Assembly (NCBI GenBank): GCA_036939975.1
Contig: JALLPB010000137.1
Coordinates: 1-27,147, forward strand
From: Cyclostephanos tholiformis
Lineage: Eukaryota; Bacillariophyta; Thalassiosirophyceae; Thalassiosirales; Thalassiosiraceae
DNA length: 27,147 bases
Reading direction: 5' to 3'
Shown: one piece after another, positions 1-9,872 of the stretch
Layout: each line of letters opens with the position of its first letter
Position numbering within the stretch: the first letter of the stretch is position 1
The notes under the pieces: model-generated
Databases searched by the model: none
Told to the model about the DNA's origin: nothing
Seen by the model: only the letters and a program-made list of their open reading frames with translations
Translations under genes and position numbers: made by a program

Positions 1-1
1 A

Positions 2-1038
2 GTTACTCCAAAGCATCGACTCGACCATTGGGATCTGGTCAACACTAGCGTGAAACAAGTGACGAATTTTGGTATCGGGAGGAGCCCGAGTAAATTCTTC
101 CAACAGTGTCAGCAGGAGGAAATATGGGATGCAACAAAGGGGAATGCCACTTACGTCAAAGTGATCAAACAGGCCAAAAGCAAGGACGTAAGCCCCCCAC
201 ATCATGACTTTGGTGACTTACCCTCTAACATCACCACGTTCTGTGCTCTCCTGTTTACCCTGTTTGGAGAGGGGCATGATCTATACCGCTCCATGCTCCA
301 GGTTCTTCAGATTTTGAGCCACCCATTTTGAATGCAACACAAGAATGCATACACGCCTGAGGTGATACGTCGCATTGTCTGGGCTATCATCATGGACACG
401 CGGTCCTTTTTTGATGACATTAAGCTAGCAGATGACTTTGTTGAACAAGGGGCTTATATGCAGTTCCCAGCGTCGACGCTGGAGGGAGTTTACATGTCTA
501 TCAAGCGCCGGATCAAAATCCAAAGGCACAATTTCCCCATGAAATGGACGACACTGGACCTACAACCGGGAGGGGCTCCATACTTTCAGGGAAAAGCAGG
601 TGGGGGGCCCTACCAGCATACCCCCACTGCGGGGGCCATTGGGTCAAGCCCATGAGCCATGCAGGCACCGGTGGCAAAATCACCGGTCGCGCCATACACC
701 TGGCGCCCGGCAGGGTTTGTGGAAGAGCATCACCCTAAGATCCAGGCAATGATGGAGCCACTCCTCATGAAGTTTTGGGGCCGGTGCTCGGTTAGCAATA
801 TTCTCACGGTGAGAAGCAAGCAATTTGACAGCCTTCCAAAACTTGATGCCTATCCCAATGGGGTCTGCTGGCTGATTCTATTGCCACATGTACCTATGGC
901 GCCCAATGTGCCTTTGCGGCCGAACATGTCCCCAAAGGGACTCTCACAGATGCACAGGCTGACAAGGTAGTAATGGCATTACAGGCGGGTGTTACGGCAT
1001 TAGTTACTCGGGCGGGAGCTCCCTCACCCATGGGCTAA
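2..1038 (+). pseudogene. Degenerate Gag-like ORF of a retroelement, CCCH finger at the end
   Basis: One forward frame reads from the window edge to about 870, broken by TGA at 329-331 and TGA at 653-655. The coding sense carries straight on across both stops, so these are nonsense changes in an older continuous frame. After the peptide AYPNGVCWL the sense moves by one base and continues as DSIATCTYGAQCAFAAEH to the TAA at 1036-1038. Together these give a Cys-x8-Cys-x5-Cys-x5-His cluster, like a CCCH zinc finger or a nucleocapsid-type knuckle. The preceding part (FFDDIKLADDF, ASTLEGVYMSIK) resembles a repeated protein family I associate with diatom genomes, but I cannot name it firmly. The 5' end lies outside the window. 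Its Gag role is inferred from the finger and from the Pol-like text downstream. Confidence 0.5.
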
Positions 1039-1131
1039 TGTAAATCCCGGTCAGGCCAGGGAGGCAGTGGGGGTGCCCCAAGTAGTGCTACCCCAGCCGC
1101 CCCCTCGGTCTGACAGGGACACCGCACAGTT

Positions 1132-2190
1132 GTGCTAGGGGACATTGGGGGCGGCTGTACGGTGAACAGCGGGTCCGGGGGTAGAAATGGGGGGAGAGGT
1201 GTCTGCTGGAGGCCTCTAACATCCCGCACAGCTTTAACTTTAACAGAAAAATTATTATGCAGCCCCCATTCAGCGCTCCAATGGGGTTCATGGTCAGGCA
1301 CAGGATTAGAGCATGAGGGCCATCAACGCTATGATCAGGGGGGAAAATGGTGGAACAATGAAGAGAATGGACATGAGGAACTGACTTCGCAAAAACCCCT
1401 ACTCGATGGGGCCGAAGGTAAGTCAACGGAAATCCACTCAAACACGGTGACACTGGCAGAGGTCGTGACAACGGTACTATCGATGGCAACCAACACAAAG
1501 GAGGGGTTGGATGCCAAGATGCTCACTGGCAATATCAAAAAAATGCCTGGGAACACTCTTCCAGGCCTGGAACCACCGAGTCTAGATACTACGGGAGGAC
1601 CGGTGATGGGGGCAGATATACCCCAACATAGGATTGAGAACAAGCACCGGAAAAAGGTACTGCTGGCCATGCAGTCCCCAAAGATGCATTGGACGGAATG
1701 TAGAGGCAACTTTGACATACCCCCCCCCAGGCAAATGCACTCGAGACTCATCGGGGGGGCATGTGCCCATTGGGTCTCTGGCTCTGCATCACCCGACTGC
1801 ATCGGTTTTGTCTGAATGGGCCACTTATGGGTGCCCTATGCACACAGGCAGGATTTGGACCAAGGAGGAAATGACGGAGGCAGTGCTGCGCGGACCGCAC
1901 CTCTCAGCCCTATCCGACATTGCTATTGCTCATTTCAGGGCGGAAGTCGATGAGAAGGTAAAAACTGGCCAGGCTAAACTGGTGGCCTGGGACTCCATCA
2001 AGGATGACCCGCCGGCCGAATGAAAAATCTCCCCTATCGCAGCGATCTCCCACAAATCCAAACAGTTCCGATCAATCCTAGACCTGTCCTTCCCCTTGCG
2101 CCTCACACAAGGGGGCATCCTACCATCATGACAAAGTGAAAAAAAGAAACACATGTATGAAAATGATGCAAATTGTATAATATACAATCT
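1132..2190 (+). pseudogene. Degenerate Pol-like segment of the same retroelement
   Basis: Forward coding sense runs in one frame from about 1132 to 1740. It then shifts frame near two homopolymers (C run ~1721, G run ~1752) into the frame that reads LHHPTASVLSEWATYGCPM and WDSIKDDPPAE. That frame stops at TGA 2021-2023, but recognisable text goes on as KISPIAAISHKSKQFRSILD. The last string looks like the start of a reverse-transcriptase-like region (substrate-binding loop followed by 'RSILDLSF') in diatom retroelement proteins; this match is from memory. The sense fades after about 2130. There is one frameshift and at least one nonsense codon, and the rest of the RT, RNase H and any terminal repeat are absent. 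The assignment as retroelement Pol is moderately supported. Confidence 0.42.
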
Positions 2191-2855
2191 CAGAACTAGG
2201 GGATTTAGTCAACCCCATCTCAAATCGGCCAACTTGTCTGACATTGGCAACATCCTCTAATGCGAACACGATTCTGATAACATTTGCCAATGCCTCATCT
2301 GGACATTTTGTCTCCCCAACACACTCAGCACTCAGACAATATTTCTTTGACCCCTCATCTCACTTTCCCCATTCCCATTACAATCTTCACAAAACAATCC
2401 AATTTCTGAGCCCCTGAGGCGTCCGATACATTGAATCCCCTTTGATTGTCTATGTATTTTTCTTGTTCTTACAAGATAGACGGCATCATTGCCATGTTCT
2501 TATTTTTTTACTCATGTTTTATCGATAACGTTTCCGCGCCTCCAGCGAATACTGCCAATGAAAATCATCTTCGAGCACTGTTTTCCACGCCGCCACAATA
2601 CCCCAATCGATACCATCCGATGGGGGAGAAAAATGTCGAGCGACATTGTGATGGAGAACCTCACGTCAAACTACTACTAAAACTTGTGTGAGCCCAAGGC
2701 CGTCCATCATCATCCATCTATCTAATCCAAGAAAAAAAGAACAAATCACCAAAAACCGCCGATCAATAACGAGGATAAGACAAGCCCGACTTGACGTTTA
2801 TCGACGCTCCCCACCCCCCACCCACCCACCCACCCATCCATCCCCTCCCATCATG
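2191..2855. other. Intergenic stretch, no supported gene
   Basis: This lies between the retroelement remnant and the 3' end of the DUF493 gene. A forward 81-codon ORF (2446-2691) begins with a hydrophobic run, but nothing else supports it. From 2690 to 2850 the sequence is C-rich with CCCA/CATC repeats and probably holds the 3' UTR of the reverse-strand gene. Confidence 0.5.
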
Positions 2856-3800
2856 TCAAAACTTGAACTTGACCCTAGGATCCATATCCACGCGCTCGTA
2901 AAGCGCGTACAGCATGTCGGCATCCCCCACAGGCGCGTGTACGGTAACGCTCGTCCACTTCCCGTTCTTCCTCGTGGTGTGCCTCACGTCGCACGGATCG
3001 ACGCCGCAGCAATGCGCGACGATGTCCACCATGTCCGACGCGAATCGCGTTTCGTCGACGTCGTCTCGACCGACGATCTTCATCTCGAATATCGACGGGT
3101 ACGATACCAACGCCTCGAAGACCCGACGTTTCTCGCCGGTGGTCTCGTCGGCGTACAGGGTGTACCCGTATTCGTCGTACTCGGGATTACGAACGTCGTT
3201 CAACGGCCTGCCGATGCCCACGAAGCTGCCCCTGCCGCCCCCGACGCCGTCGGCCGTCGTTTGTATGACGGATCGCGCGGCATGGTCGGTCGTGGACGTC
3301 GTCCTGGCGAAGCCCATCCCACCCCCCGACGAGCCGGCGCTTATCCGCGTGCTACGGACGATGCGCTCGAAAATCTCCATGCCGCCGCCGCCGCCGCCGC
3401 CGTCGTCTCGGTCGTCGTCTCGGTCGTCGTTCCCTCCTCCCCCGAGTATGGACGATGACGAATACGACGGGCCGATATCGACCGAGACGTCATTCAAGGA
3501 CGGGGGGGGGGTGGTGGGGGGGGTCGTCGGGACCTCGTGAAAGAACGATCCGGACGCCAATGGTAGTCCCCCCCCCCCGTCGGCATCGTCATCGCCGTCC
3601 GACGTGTCATCTCGGGACGCGGGAGATGATGAGCGCGAGGGCGACGGCGGCGGGAATCTCCCCGACATCCCCACGCGATGGTACGATGCAACGACGAAGG
3701 CGGCGCCGTCGATGGAGGAACGAGCCATCGCCGCGTTGACGTGTTTGGCGACAAGGATGGAGAGGAGGATGGACGAGGTGGAGGTCGGCGAAATTCCCAT
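2856..3800 (-). CDS. DUF493 (YbeD-like) domain protein with a probable plastid leader
   Basis: This is a single-exon protein of 314 aa counted from the ATG at 3798-3800; the frame opens slightly upstream with a GTG. Residues ~8-25 form a hydrophobic signal-peptide-like segment (SSILLSILVAKHVNA), followed by an AAF-containing stretch reminiscent of diatom plastid leaders. Residues ~40-220 are low-complexity, rich in Pro, Ser, Asp and Gly. The last ~87 residues (228-314) match the small DUF493/YbeD fold: a SYPSIFEMKIVG strand, a helix ending in AHCCG, then a GKWTSVTVHA strand and a DMLYALYERV helix with a terminal strand. YbeD-like proteins are small alpha/beta proteins of poorly known, possibly regulatory, function. 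The domain call is good. Plastid targeting is inferred. The gene diverges from the acidic two-exon gene at 4185. Confidence 0.72.
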   Translation of the reverse strand: MGISPTSTSSILLSILVAKHVNAAMARSSIDGAAFVVASYHRVGMSGRFPPPSPSRSSSPASRDDTSDGDDDADGGGGLPLASGSFFHEVPTTPPTTPPPSLNDVSVDIGPSYSSSSILGGGGNDDRDDDRDDGGGGGGGMEIFERIVRSTRISAGSSGGGMGFARTTSTTDHAARSVIQTTADGVGGGRGSFVGIGRPLNDVRNPEYDEYGYTLYADETTGEKRRVFEALVSYPSIFEMKIVGRDDVDETRFASDMVDIVAHCCGVDPCDVRHTTRKNGKWTSVTVHAPVGDADMLYALYERVDMDPRVKFKF

Positions 3801-4184
3801 GGTGGCGTGCACAAGTGCGTGCGGCGGGGAGGGGCGTTGCTGTTCGTTCGTGTGGCCCGCCGCCGGCCGCCTGCTCTATAGCTGCTGCTGCTGCTTTGCC
3901 TATATTATGTTGCACTTACCGCCGGGCCGCCTGGGGGGGGGGGTGGAAGAATAATGGAAAAAAAATAGTTGAAAAAAGTAGAAGAAGAAGAAGAAGAAGA
4001 AGAAGAGAGTTTACCTATCTAGTTTATCATATCGTAGTTCATCATCATCATCTTCTGGTCAAAAAGCCGACCACGTGGAAGCAAAAAGTGCCACTTCGCG
4101 CCAATTTTTCATTTTTCTCTCATCGCATATTATAATACCGCCATCGATCAGTAGATGATAAAAAATAATTAAATAGTAATAATC
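3801..4184. promoter_or_regulatory. Divergent intergenic region with GAA microsatellite
   Basis: About 380 bases separate the start of the reverse DUF493 gene from the forward gene at 4185, so both promoters should lie here. It holds a CTG run near 3882-3895, a G run at ~3934-3942, and a (GAA)n tract at about 3980-4006 followed by AT-rich sequence. I see no clear TATA box or named operator. Confidence 0.4.
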
Positions 4185-5051
4185 ATGGACGAAGATCCGG
4201 ACGAATTGGCAGCTGCATTCTTCGCCCGTCAATCCGAGAAGGAAAGGGCGAAAACGATATTGCCCATCGACGATTGGACGAGAGTCATCATCGAGATCGT
4301 CGATGGGAGGAGGAGGAAGATTTCACCCTCCGCCCGCAATGACGACCACTACGATGACGACCACGACGACGACGACAATGACGACGACGATCACGACGGG
4401 GTGAGCATCTCTCTTCATAAATCGCCCATTTCTCGATATTTACCTCGACCATCGCCTATGATATTATAACCGCGTGAAGTGGTGGAGTCTTAATGTATGC
4501 CTATAAATACACCATGCATTCCAAAATTTTTTCACCCACCTCAACCCGATCATCGTTTCCTCTCCCCCACGCGCACTCTCACGGGGGGAAAAAAAAAGAA
4601 GAAGACGAAGAGGACGCATGGGCACATCGCCGGCGCCATGGACGCCGTCACGTTGGGGAGGGAAGTCGTGAACTCGGGCGTCGACGCGATGGATACGTCG
4701 TCGTCGACGACGACCACTTCCACGACGTGGCATCTGGTAACGACCATGCCCCCGGCGCCGACCCAACATCATCGAGTTGCCGCCGGGGGGTACGAATATG
4801 GGGAAGGTGGAGTCGTGGGGATCGTCATGAATACGAACGACGCGCGTCTACTACCATATCCCGCGAGGCATCGTCGCGCCGACGGGGATCACGGCATCTG
4901 CGGAGGGGTATCACAAAACATCACCATGGGCGAGATCGAGGAGGCGAGGCGCATTATCAAGGATCGCTTGGTGCGCAGGCTGCTGGAGGAGGAGGAGGAG
5001 ATTTTTTTGGAGGGGGAGGGGGAGGGAGAAATGACGTTGGAAAGTAAATAA
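4185..5051 (+). CDS. Two-exon acidic hypothetical protein
   Basis: I do not recognise this protein. Exon 1 is 4185-4400 (72 codons), from an ATG in good context to the donor GTGAGC at 4401. It has a helical N-terminus (DELAAAFFARQSEKERAK) and ends in an Asp/His-rich acidic run. The first AG after the pyrimidine-rich stretch is at 4597-4598, so exon 2 is 4599-5051 in phase 0. Nearby AGs at 4601 and 4604 would only add or drop a codon. The predicted product is 222 aa. Exon 2 has a Lys-rich start, a Ser/Thr run, then a predicted helix (GEIEEARRIIKDRLVRRLL) running into Glu-rich tail sequence. The intron is 198 bp. Most of the protein is low complexity, so no function is assigned. Splicing is inferred from the consensus sites and the shared phase. 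Confidence 0.5.
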
Positions 5052-5976
5052 TGATGTCGCCGTCGTCGTGTGTCCGTGGAACAAGACAGGTGGGGGGTGG
5101 GACCACTACTTGTCTCGAACGAGGTGCCACATGAGTCGACAATCACCATCGTCGTTCGGGTTGGAAGTTAGATGATATTGGGGTTAGGAGAGAGGATGCT
5201 ACGAAGAATAATCGGTGGCGAGGTCGTCACGAGTACACGGCCACAAATTATGTCCACGTTTGTCACAGTCGTCATCGTCATCGGATCCTCGGCGCTGTTC
5301 CGGCGAAAGGAAAAAATGTCGCCAAGAGGGGGTGGGGGTGTGTGTGCGGGGGGGGAGAGGGGGCGTCAGTTGTCGGCACTTGGTCTCCACCCCACGTCAA
5401 TTCTCCAGTTGACTTCTCTTCGATGGTATGATGGTATGCTAATGTCCAGAGCCGTTCTCCCCCCCCCCCCCACAGCGTCCCCTCCCCGATGGACCGGTAT
5501 TTCTCAAGTGTTATAACGCCGCATGGAGCGCGGGGGGGGGGGGGGGGGGGGGATGACAGTCGTTCCTCCTCGGAAAACAAGAAGAATTAGGAAGACACAC
5601 GCATTTCATGCTCTAACAAACCGCGAAACGCATGCACTCTCTCGACCTTAGACTGTTTCACACAGAAGTAGTGGACTTAATGATAAAGTGATGGTTGCAT
5701 CCTGATCATAGCACGTTCTTGCATGAACAAGGTTGTAGCTGTACCCATCGAAAACCAACAGAAATCTTGCGAGTTTTCGCCCTCGCGGTCTCTACACGGG
5801 TGCACACTCTCTGTCGAAATTAGGAAAATAGTCCATCAAGATGGGGCACGATTCATGGCCGTGTTGTCAGGTTTTATGAGATTTATGATGAAAATCTTCC
5901 CACAAGCCTAAACATAGAGATACAGAGTGACATGCGCGAACTGTAATTAAATTTACGAAACTACTCAAAAAGGAAT
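5052..5976. other. Intergenic, simple-sequence rich
   Basis: There is no supported gene. It contains G-rich stretches near 5087-5100, 5325-5362 and a 21-G homopolymer at 5532-5552, plus a C run at 5460-5470. A 62-codon forward ORF at 5723-5911 has no supporting features. The right end probably holds the 3' UTR of the reverse gene ending at 5977. Confidence 0.5.
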
Positions 5977-6432
5977 TCAAAGATTGGTATTCTTCGGCGG
6001 GGGTGATTGTGCCCATTCGGCATCTTCCTTCTGATGATGAGCTTTGGAAGAGGCGGTTTCCTGTTTGTATAGGCGATCGTACACCGCGCTCCCATGACCG
6101 TGAGGGCTGGTAACTTTCCCAGGACTCGACGGCATCTCACCGTCACCGGGACTGTGATGCGCGGCGGATGAGATTGTTTCTCGCGTAGCGAGGTGGTTGA
6201 AAAAAGCGTCTTTTTGTGTTGGCGTTCGCATTGTCGGACTCTTTAGTGTTCGATCAGCTTGATCCTGTGGAGGGTTAAGGTGTTGAAGCTTCGCGGGATT
6301 CGTCCTTGAAGACAATGCTCTGGTGTCAAGAAGACGCAGCTGCTGCAGCTCCTCTCGGAGTTCCTTCACCTCCGCTTCCCTTGCTTTAGATGCGGTGGTT
6401 CCATTCATTGCGAGACGATCGTAAACGGTCAT
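5977..6432 (-). CDS. Small hydrophilic protein with three copies of a Y-D-R-L motif
   Basis: This is a 151-aa single-exon ORF with an ATG start. Three copies of one ~17-residue motif are visible: VYDRLAMNGTTASKARE (about residues 3-19), a diverged AFFNHLATRETISSAAHH (76-93) and VYDRLYKQETASSKAHH (117-133). The consensus is aromatic-(D/N)-(R/H)-L-x3-(E/G/T)-T-x-S-S/K-A-x-x, each followed by a charged or Ser/Pro-rich linker. Residues 19-35 (EAEVKELREELQQLRLL) have coiled-coil spacing. There is no signal peptide, membrane segment or enzyme motif. I recall similar short 'FDRLY...TASSK'-type repeats in stramenopile proteins of unknown, perhaps cytoskeletal, role, but cannot name a family. It diverges from the rhomboid gene at 6739. 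Confidence 0.6.
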   Translation of the reverse strand: MTVYDRLAMNGTTASKAREAEVKELREELQQLRLLDTRALSSRTNPAKLQHLNPPQDQADRTLKSPTMRTPTQKDAFFNHLATRETISSAAHHSPGDGEMPSSPGKVTSPHGHGSAVYDRLYKQETASSKAHHQKEDAEWAQSPPPKNTNL

Positions 6433-6738
6433 GGCACATAAGAATAGCGATATTATTATTGCATATTATTATTATGATGTGTCACCCGAACCCCAAAAAC
6501 TCTCGTCACCCTTGTCCTCCTAGGAATACTAACTCCTGCGTAAAAATAGTCATACACTCTACCTATCTAAAAATGCATCGCCCCGCCAAACACCGATCCT
6601 GACCACCACGACGATGTCTTGTTGTCGCGGCGAGCACAAGGTACAAGAGGGGGGCGAGTTGCTTAATTAATTATTAAGCAGTCATGATAAGATGTCATTT
6701 CTGCGGAAGTATCTATTAGAGAGATATTCACAATATAT
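6433..6738. promoter_or_regulatory. Divergent intergenic region, AT-rich
   Basis: These 306 bases lie between the reverse repeat-protein gene and the forward rhomboid gene. It has ATT-repeat sequence near 6449-6475 and an AT-rich palindromic block (TTAATTAATTATTAA) near 6663-6678. It probably carries both promoters. No specific factor site is claimed. Confidence 0.4.
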
Positions 6739-9208
6739 ATGGGCGACAAAATGGCCATGTCGAAACTCGTCGGCCTGCTCGTCATTCTGCCGTTCGGGAC
6801 GACCTATCTTCATCTGTTTTACAAAGCCTTCGTTAAGAATGAGTATTGCTTCGTGGGTCCCGCCTCCTTAGTTGGTCTTGACGTCGTCGGCGACATGGAT
6901 TATAAAGGCGTCAACAACGCCATACGCGGCGACGAGACGTCGACGAGGGATGACAGATACCGCGGCATCGGCGAGGGGTATCCCTACCACGGTATATACG
7001 CGCCATCGACGTCGCCATCCGTGAAGCGGAAGAAGAGGGGGAAGGGGGGGGGCGACGACGGCGGTCGCGTGGATGGCATCGAATTCCGACAGATATATTC
7101 CCCGAGCGATGATTATTCGCTATCGTCGTCGTCCTTGTGGCATTGGACGGGGATGGTGGGTAGGATGGGAGGCTGGTCGTCCGTCACTCGGGCGTCGGCA
7201 GTCGTCTCCCTCCCCCCGTCGTCGTCGTCGTCGTCCTCCTCCTCCTCCTCCTCGTCGACGCGGATCATTTCTTTCGTCGGTGCCGACGGGGGGGGGAGGT
7301 GGTGTCTGGTGTCTCCCGGGGAAATTCGATCGTGGTGCTCCGACCCCGAGGACGGGACGGCCTCGGCCCAGTTCCCGCCCAGCGGGTTGTGGAAATCGAC
7401 CAACGCCATCGAAACGTCCGGTCCGTCGATCCTTCGTGTCACATGTCCAACGGCGTCGACCTACTTCCCAACCGATGGCGGTAATCGCAAGATTCAGAAT
7501 GCCAAGCAGAATGAGAATTTGCGTTTCGTCCTCGACAAGCCGGGCACGACGTTGCTCTTACTCCTCAACGTCGGATTGGCCTTCCAATATTGGAATCAGC
7601 GGATCGATCCGTCCTCGGTTTGCAAGCAGTACAATCGCATCGTCGTCGACGGCGAGTGGTGGAGGGGACTGACAGGCGCTACGGCACATTTCGAGCCGTT
7701 GCACCTTGGCTTCAACGCCATGTCGCTGCGCAATCTCGGAAACGAGCTGGAGGGGGCCGACGGAAGGTGGTACGGCGATACCGTCGCATTCCTGATTTAC
7801 AATGCCGCACTCGTGGTGTTCACGACCGCGACCATGATGGCACTTGTGCACGCGAGGCTGAGCATTATTCGTCATCGTATCCCCCCCGCCACTTCTCCCC
7901 TTCGCGCATCGTGCGAGGATCGGATGCGACGCCTGCGCGACACGAGCTCCGTGGGATACAGCGCCGTCCTCTTTGCGTGGATGGTGGTTAGCACGATGGA
8001 ACGGAATGCGCCAACGTGCCCCGTACCTTTCTTCTCGGACGTTTGCTTCGCGACTCACGCAGTCCCCGGAATGCCCTTCTTGAGGTTCAACGTCGCTCCT
8101 ATAGTATCGCTCTTCGCCGCGCAGTTTATCATGCCGCGGGTCAGCTTCATGGGGTGAGTTTGAATTTAATTTAGCGTGGGAGGTGGCCATGAACATTGTC
8201 CGTACGCTTATGATTCACGCCCGTTCTCACATTCTGCTCCGTGTTTGTCCTCCTCCCCCCCCCCCCTTGTAAAACGACAACGTTCGGCACAGTCATCTTG
8301 CTGGTATCATCTGTGGTTTCTGTTTACATTGGGGCATATTCCCGCCGTTGGAGGTCTGCAGCCCAAACGTTCTCATTGGCGGGGCGTTTCTCGTCGGCCT
8401 GATTTGGAGAGGAAAATTCATCCCGGTGAGGCCGCTGTTGACGTCGGATATGGATGAAGAGGGGTGCGTAGAGCACGAGGAATACCTGATTTCGCTGCTG
8501 AAAGCCGAAAATGGAGGCGAGGGGGGCAACCACGATAATTCGCGCCATATCTCAGGTCAGATTAACGTCAACGGGTTGTCTCATGATACCATTGCGCTCG
8601 GAAAACAGAGGAAAAGAGAGCGCGAGCTGAACGAGGCTCTTCGGAAGCAAAGAACACTCCTATCGGTTCGGAACCTAATGGGCATGTTCACATTTGCATC
8701 GCTTCTCGTTTTTGATTTGAATTCCAGTCTTATCCTCTCTCAATACTTGCTACTAGCCTATTTTATATTCGGGACCCAAAGCTCATTGATAGTTTGGGCA
8801 TACGCGCAATCAGAGGCCGAGAACGACATCATCGTACCAGAAAAGAAACGATCTGGCGCGATTTGGAGGGGATTTATGATGACAGCGGTCATTTCGATCG
8901 TCATCGACTCGATGTCGCTCGCATCATGGCTCTCTGTACCGATCATATCCGCCGAAATGCCGATGGTAGGGCTGCCGACCGTATCCTTATTCATGACCCT
9001 TCGAATCGCCGTCGGTCTACTCGCGCTGGTGGTATCGTCAAAGATCCTTCACGATTTGGGAGAGGTGGGCGGTGGTATATATGCTCGCGTTTTCTCTTTT
9101 GTGATTGATTGGACCAAATCTGTTGGAGATAATGGAGTATTTGCCCTGCAACGACGGCCCTTGTGGACAGCCTTTGAGGGTAGAGGAATCACACTGGGTA
9201 GACGCTAA
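6739..9208 (+). CDS. Rhomboid-family intramembrane serine protease with long C-terminal membrane extension
   Basis: Two exons, 6739-8153 and 8293-9208, encode 776 aa. The 139-bp intron has donor GTGAGT at 8154 and acceptor CACAG ending at 8292. Joining rebuilds Gly-His-Leu-Ala-Gly exactly at the catalytic His. The start is ATG 6739, with a hydrophobic segment at residues 10-32. Residues 60-260 are low-complexity with a 13-Ser run (161-173). Rhomboid hallmarks follow in order: membrane segment ~269-284, WWRGLTGATAHF (W308, R309), HxxxN (H322, N326), GYS (catalytic Ser408, in GYSAVLF) and HLAG (His473). Ser and His form the dyad that cleaves membrane-embedded substrates. After the core, about 300 further residues include a charged KQRKRERELNEALRKQR helix and about four more hydrophobic segments, unusual for the family. 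The Gly after the catalytic Ser in most rhomboids is Ala here. The target membrane is not evident. Confidence 0.8.
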
Positions 9209-9872
9209 GCGGATGCATTGTAAACCGAATCCCATCTTCTTCGCTAACAAGGATAAAATTCACATGCAAGTGCTACAACCTCACAAACCCTAATACACTA
9301 GGTGTGGCCACAACATCTTTCTCATATGGTTCTACTGCATCGTGGAATGAGGACAGTGACCACTTCTTTCTTATGGTATTCCTGAAAGAGCTTGCTGTAT
9401 TGCCTCCATCTCCAACCGTAGTTGGACGTGGACCTCACGACAACGATGCCGACGAATGATTGTCATTCGGTCTAAAATGGAGACTGTATAGCCTGTCCCA
9501 TGATGAGGCGACGATTGGAAAGCACCTCAGTAACGAAATCCGCTTTTTCTTCTCTCAAACAACGCAATTAAGAGTGGACGCAAGATGATGCAAATAGCGA
9601 TAAACTGGAGATACGTAGAGCTACATAGCATCAACGTGAAGACTTGAAGTCGCCCGATGCAACTGGGCTCGAAGGCAGAGAACACAACTCCCTCATCTTG
9701 GATTTTTTCTGCATTTTTTTGTCATATTTGCGCTTCGTCGTTGATACATGTGGCGCATTGAACCACTAGATATTATCATGAATGATTGCATCAGCAATTG
9801 ATAGATTTTGCAGCGAAGTACGCTAAGAATTTACTAAGAGCGTTACATTCTCAATGTAATAAGCAGACCTAA
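9209..9872. other. Convergent intergenic region
   Basis: These 664 bases lie between the stop of the rhomboid gene and the stop of the reverse TrpEG gene, so they should contain both 3' UTRs. It is AT-rich towards the right. I see no ORF with coding character, no tRNA and no repeat beyond short T runs. Confidence 0.5.

Noticed and set aside
2446..2691. 81-codon ORF with a hydrophobic start, possible small secreted protein
   Set aside because: No conserved motif, overlapping alternative frames of similar length, and located between a dead transposon and another gene's 3' end.
2914..3540. 208-codon forward ORF opposite the DUF493 gene
   Set aside because: It is a shadow of a GC-rich reverse-strand gene whose own frame encodes a recognisable domain.
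5723..5911. 62-codon forward ORF
   Set aside because: Short, no domain, no splice or leader evidence.
7558..8196. 212-codon reverse ORF opposite the rhomboid gene
   Set aside because: Shadow frame; the forward strand carries the rhomboid active-site motifs in order.
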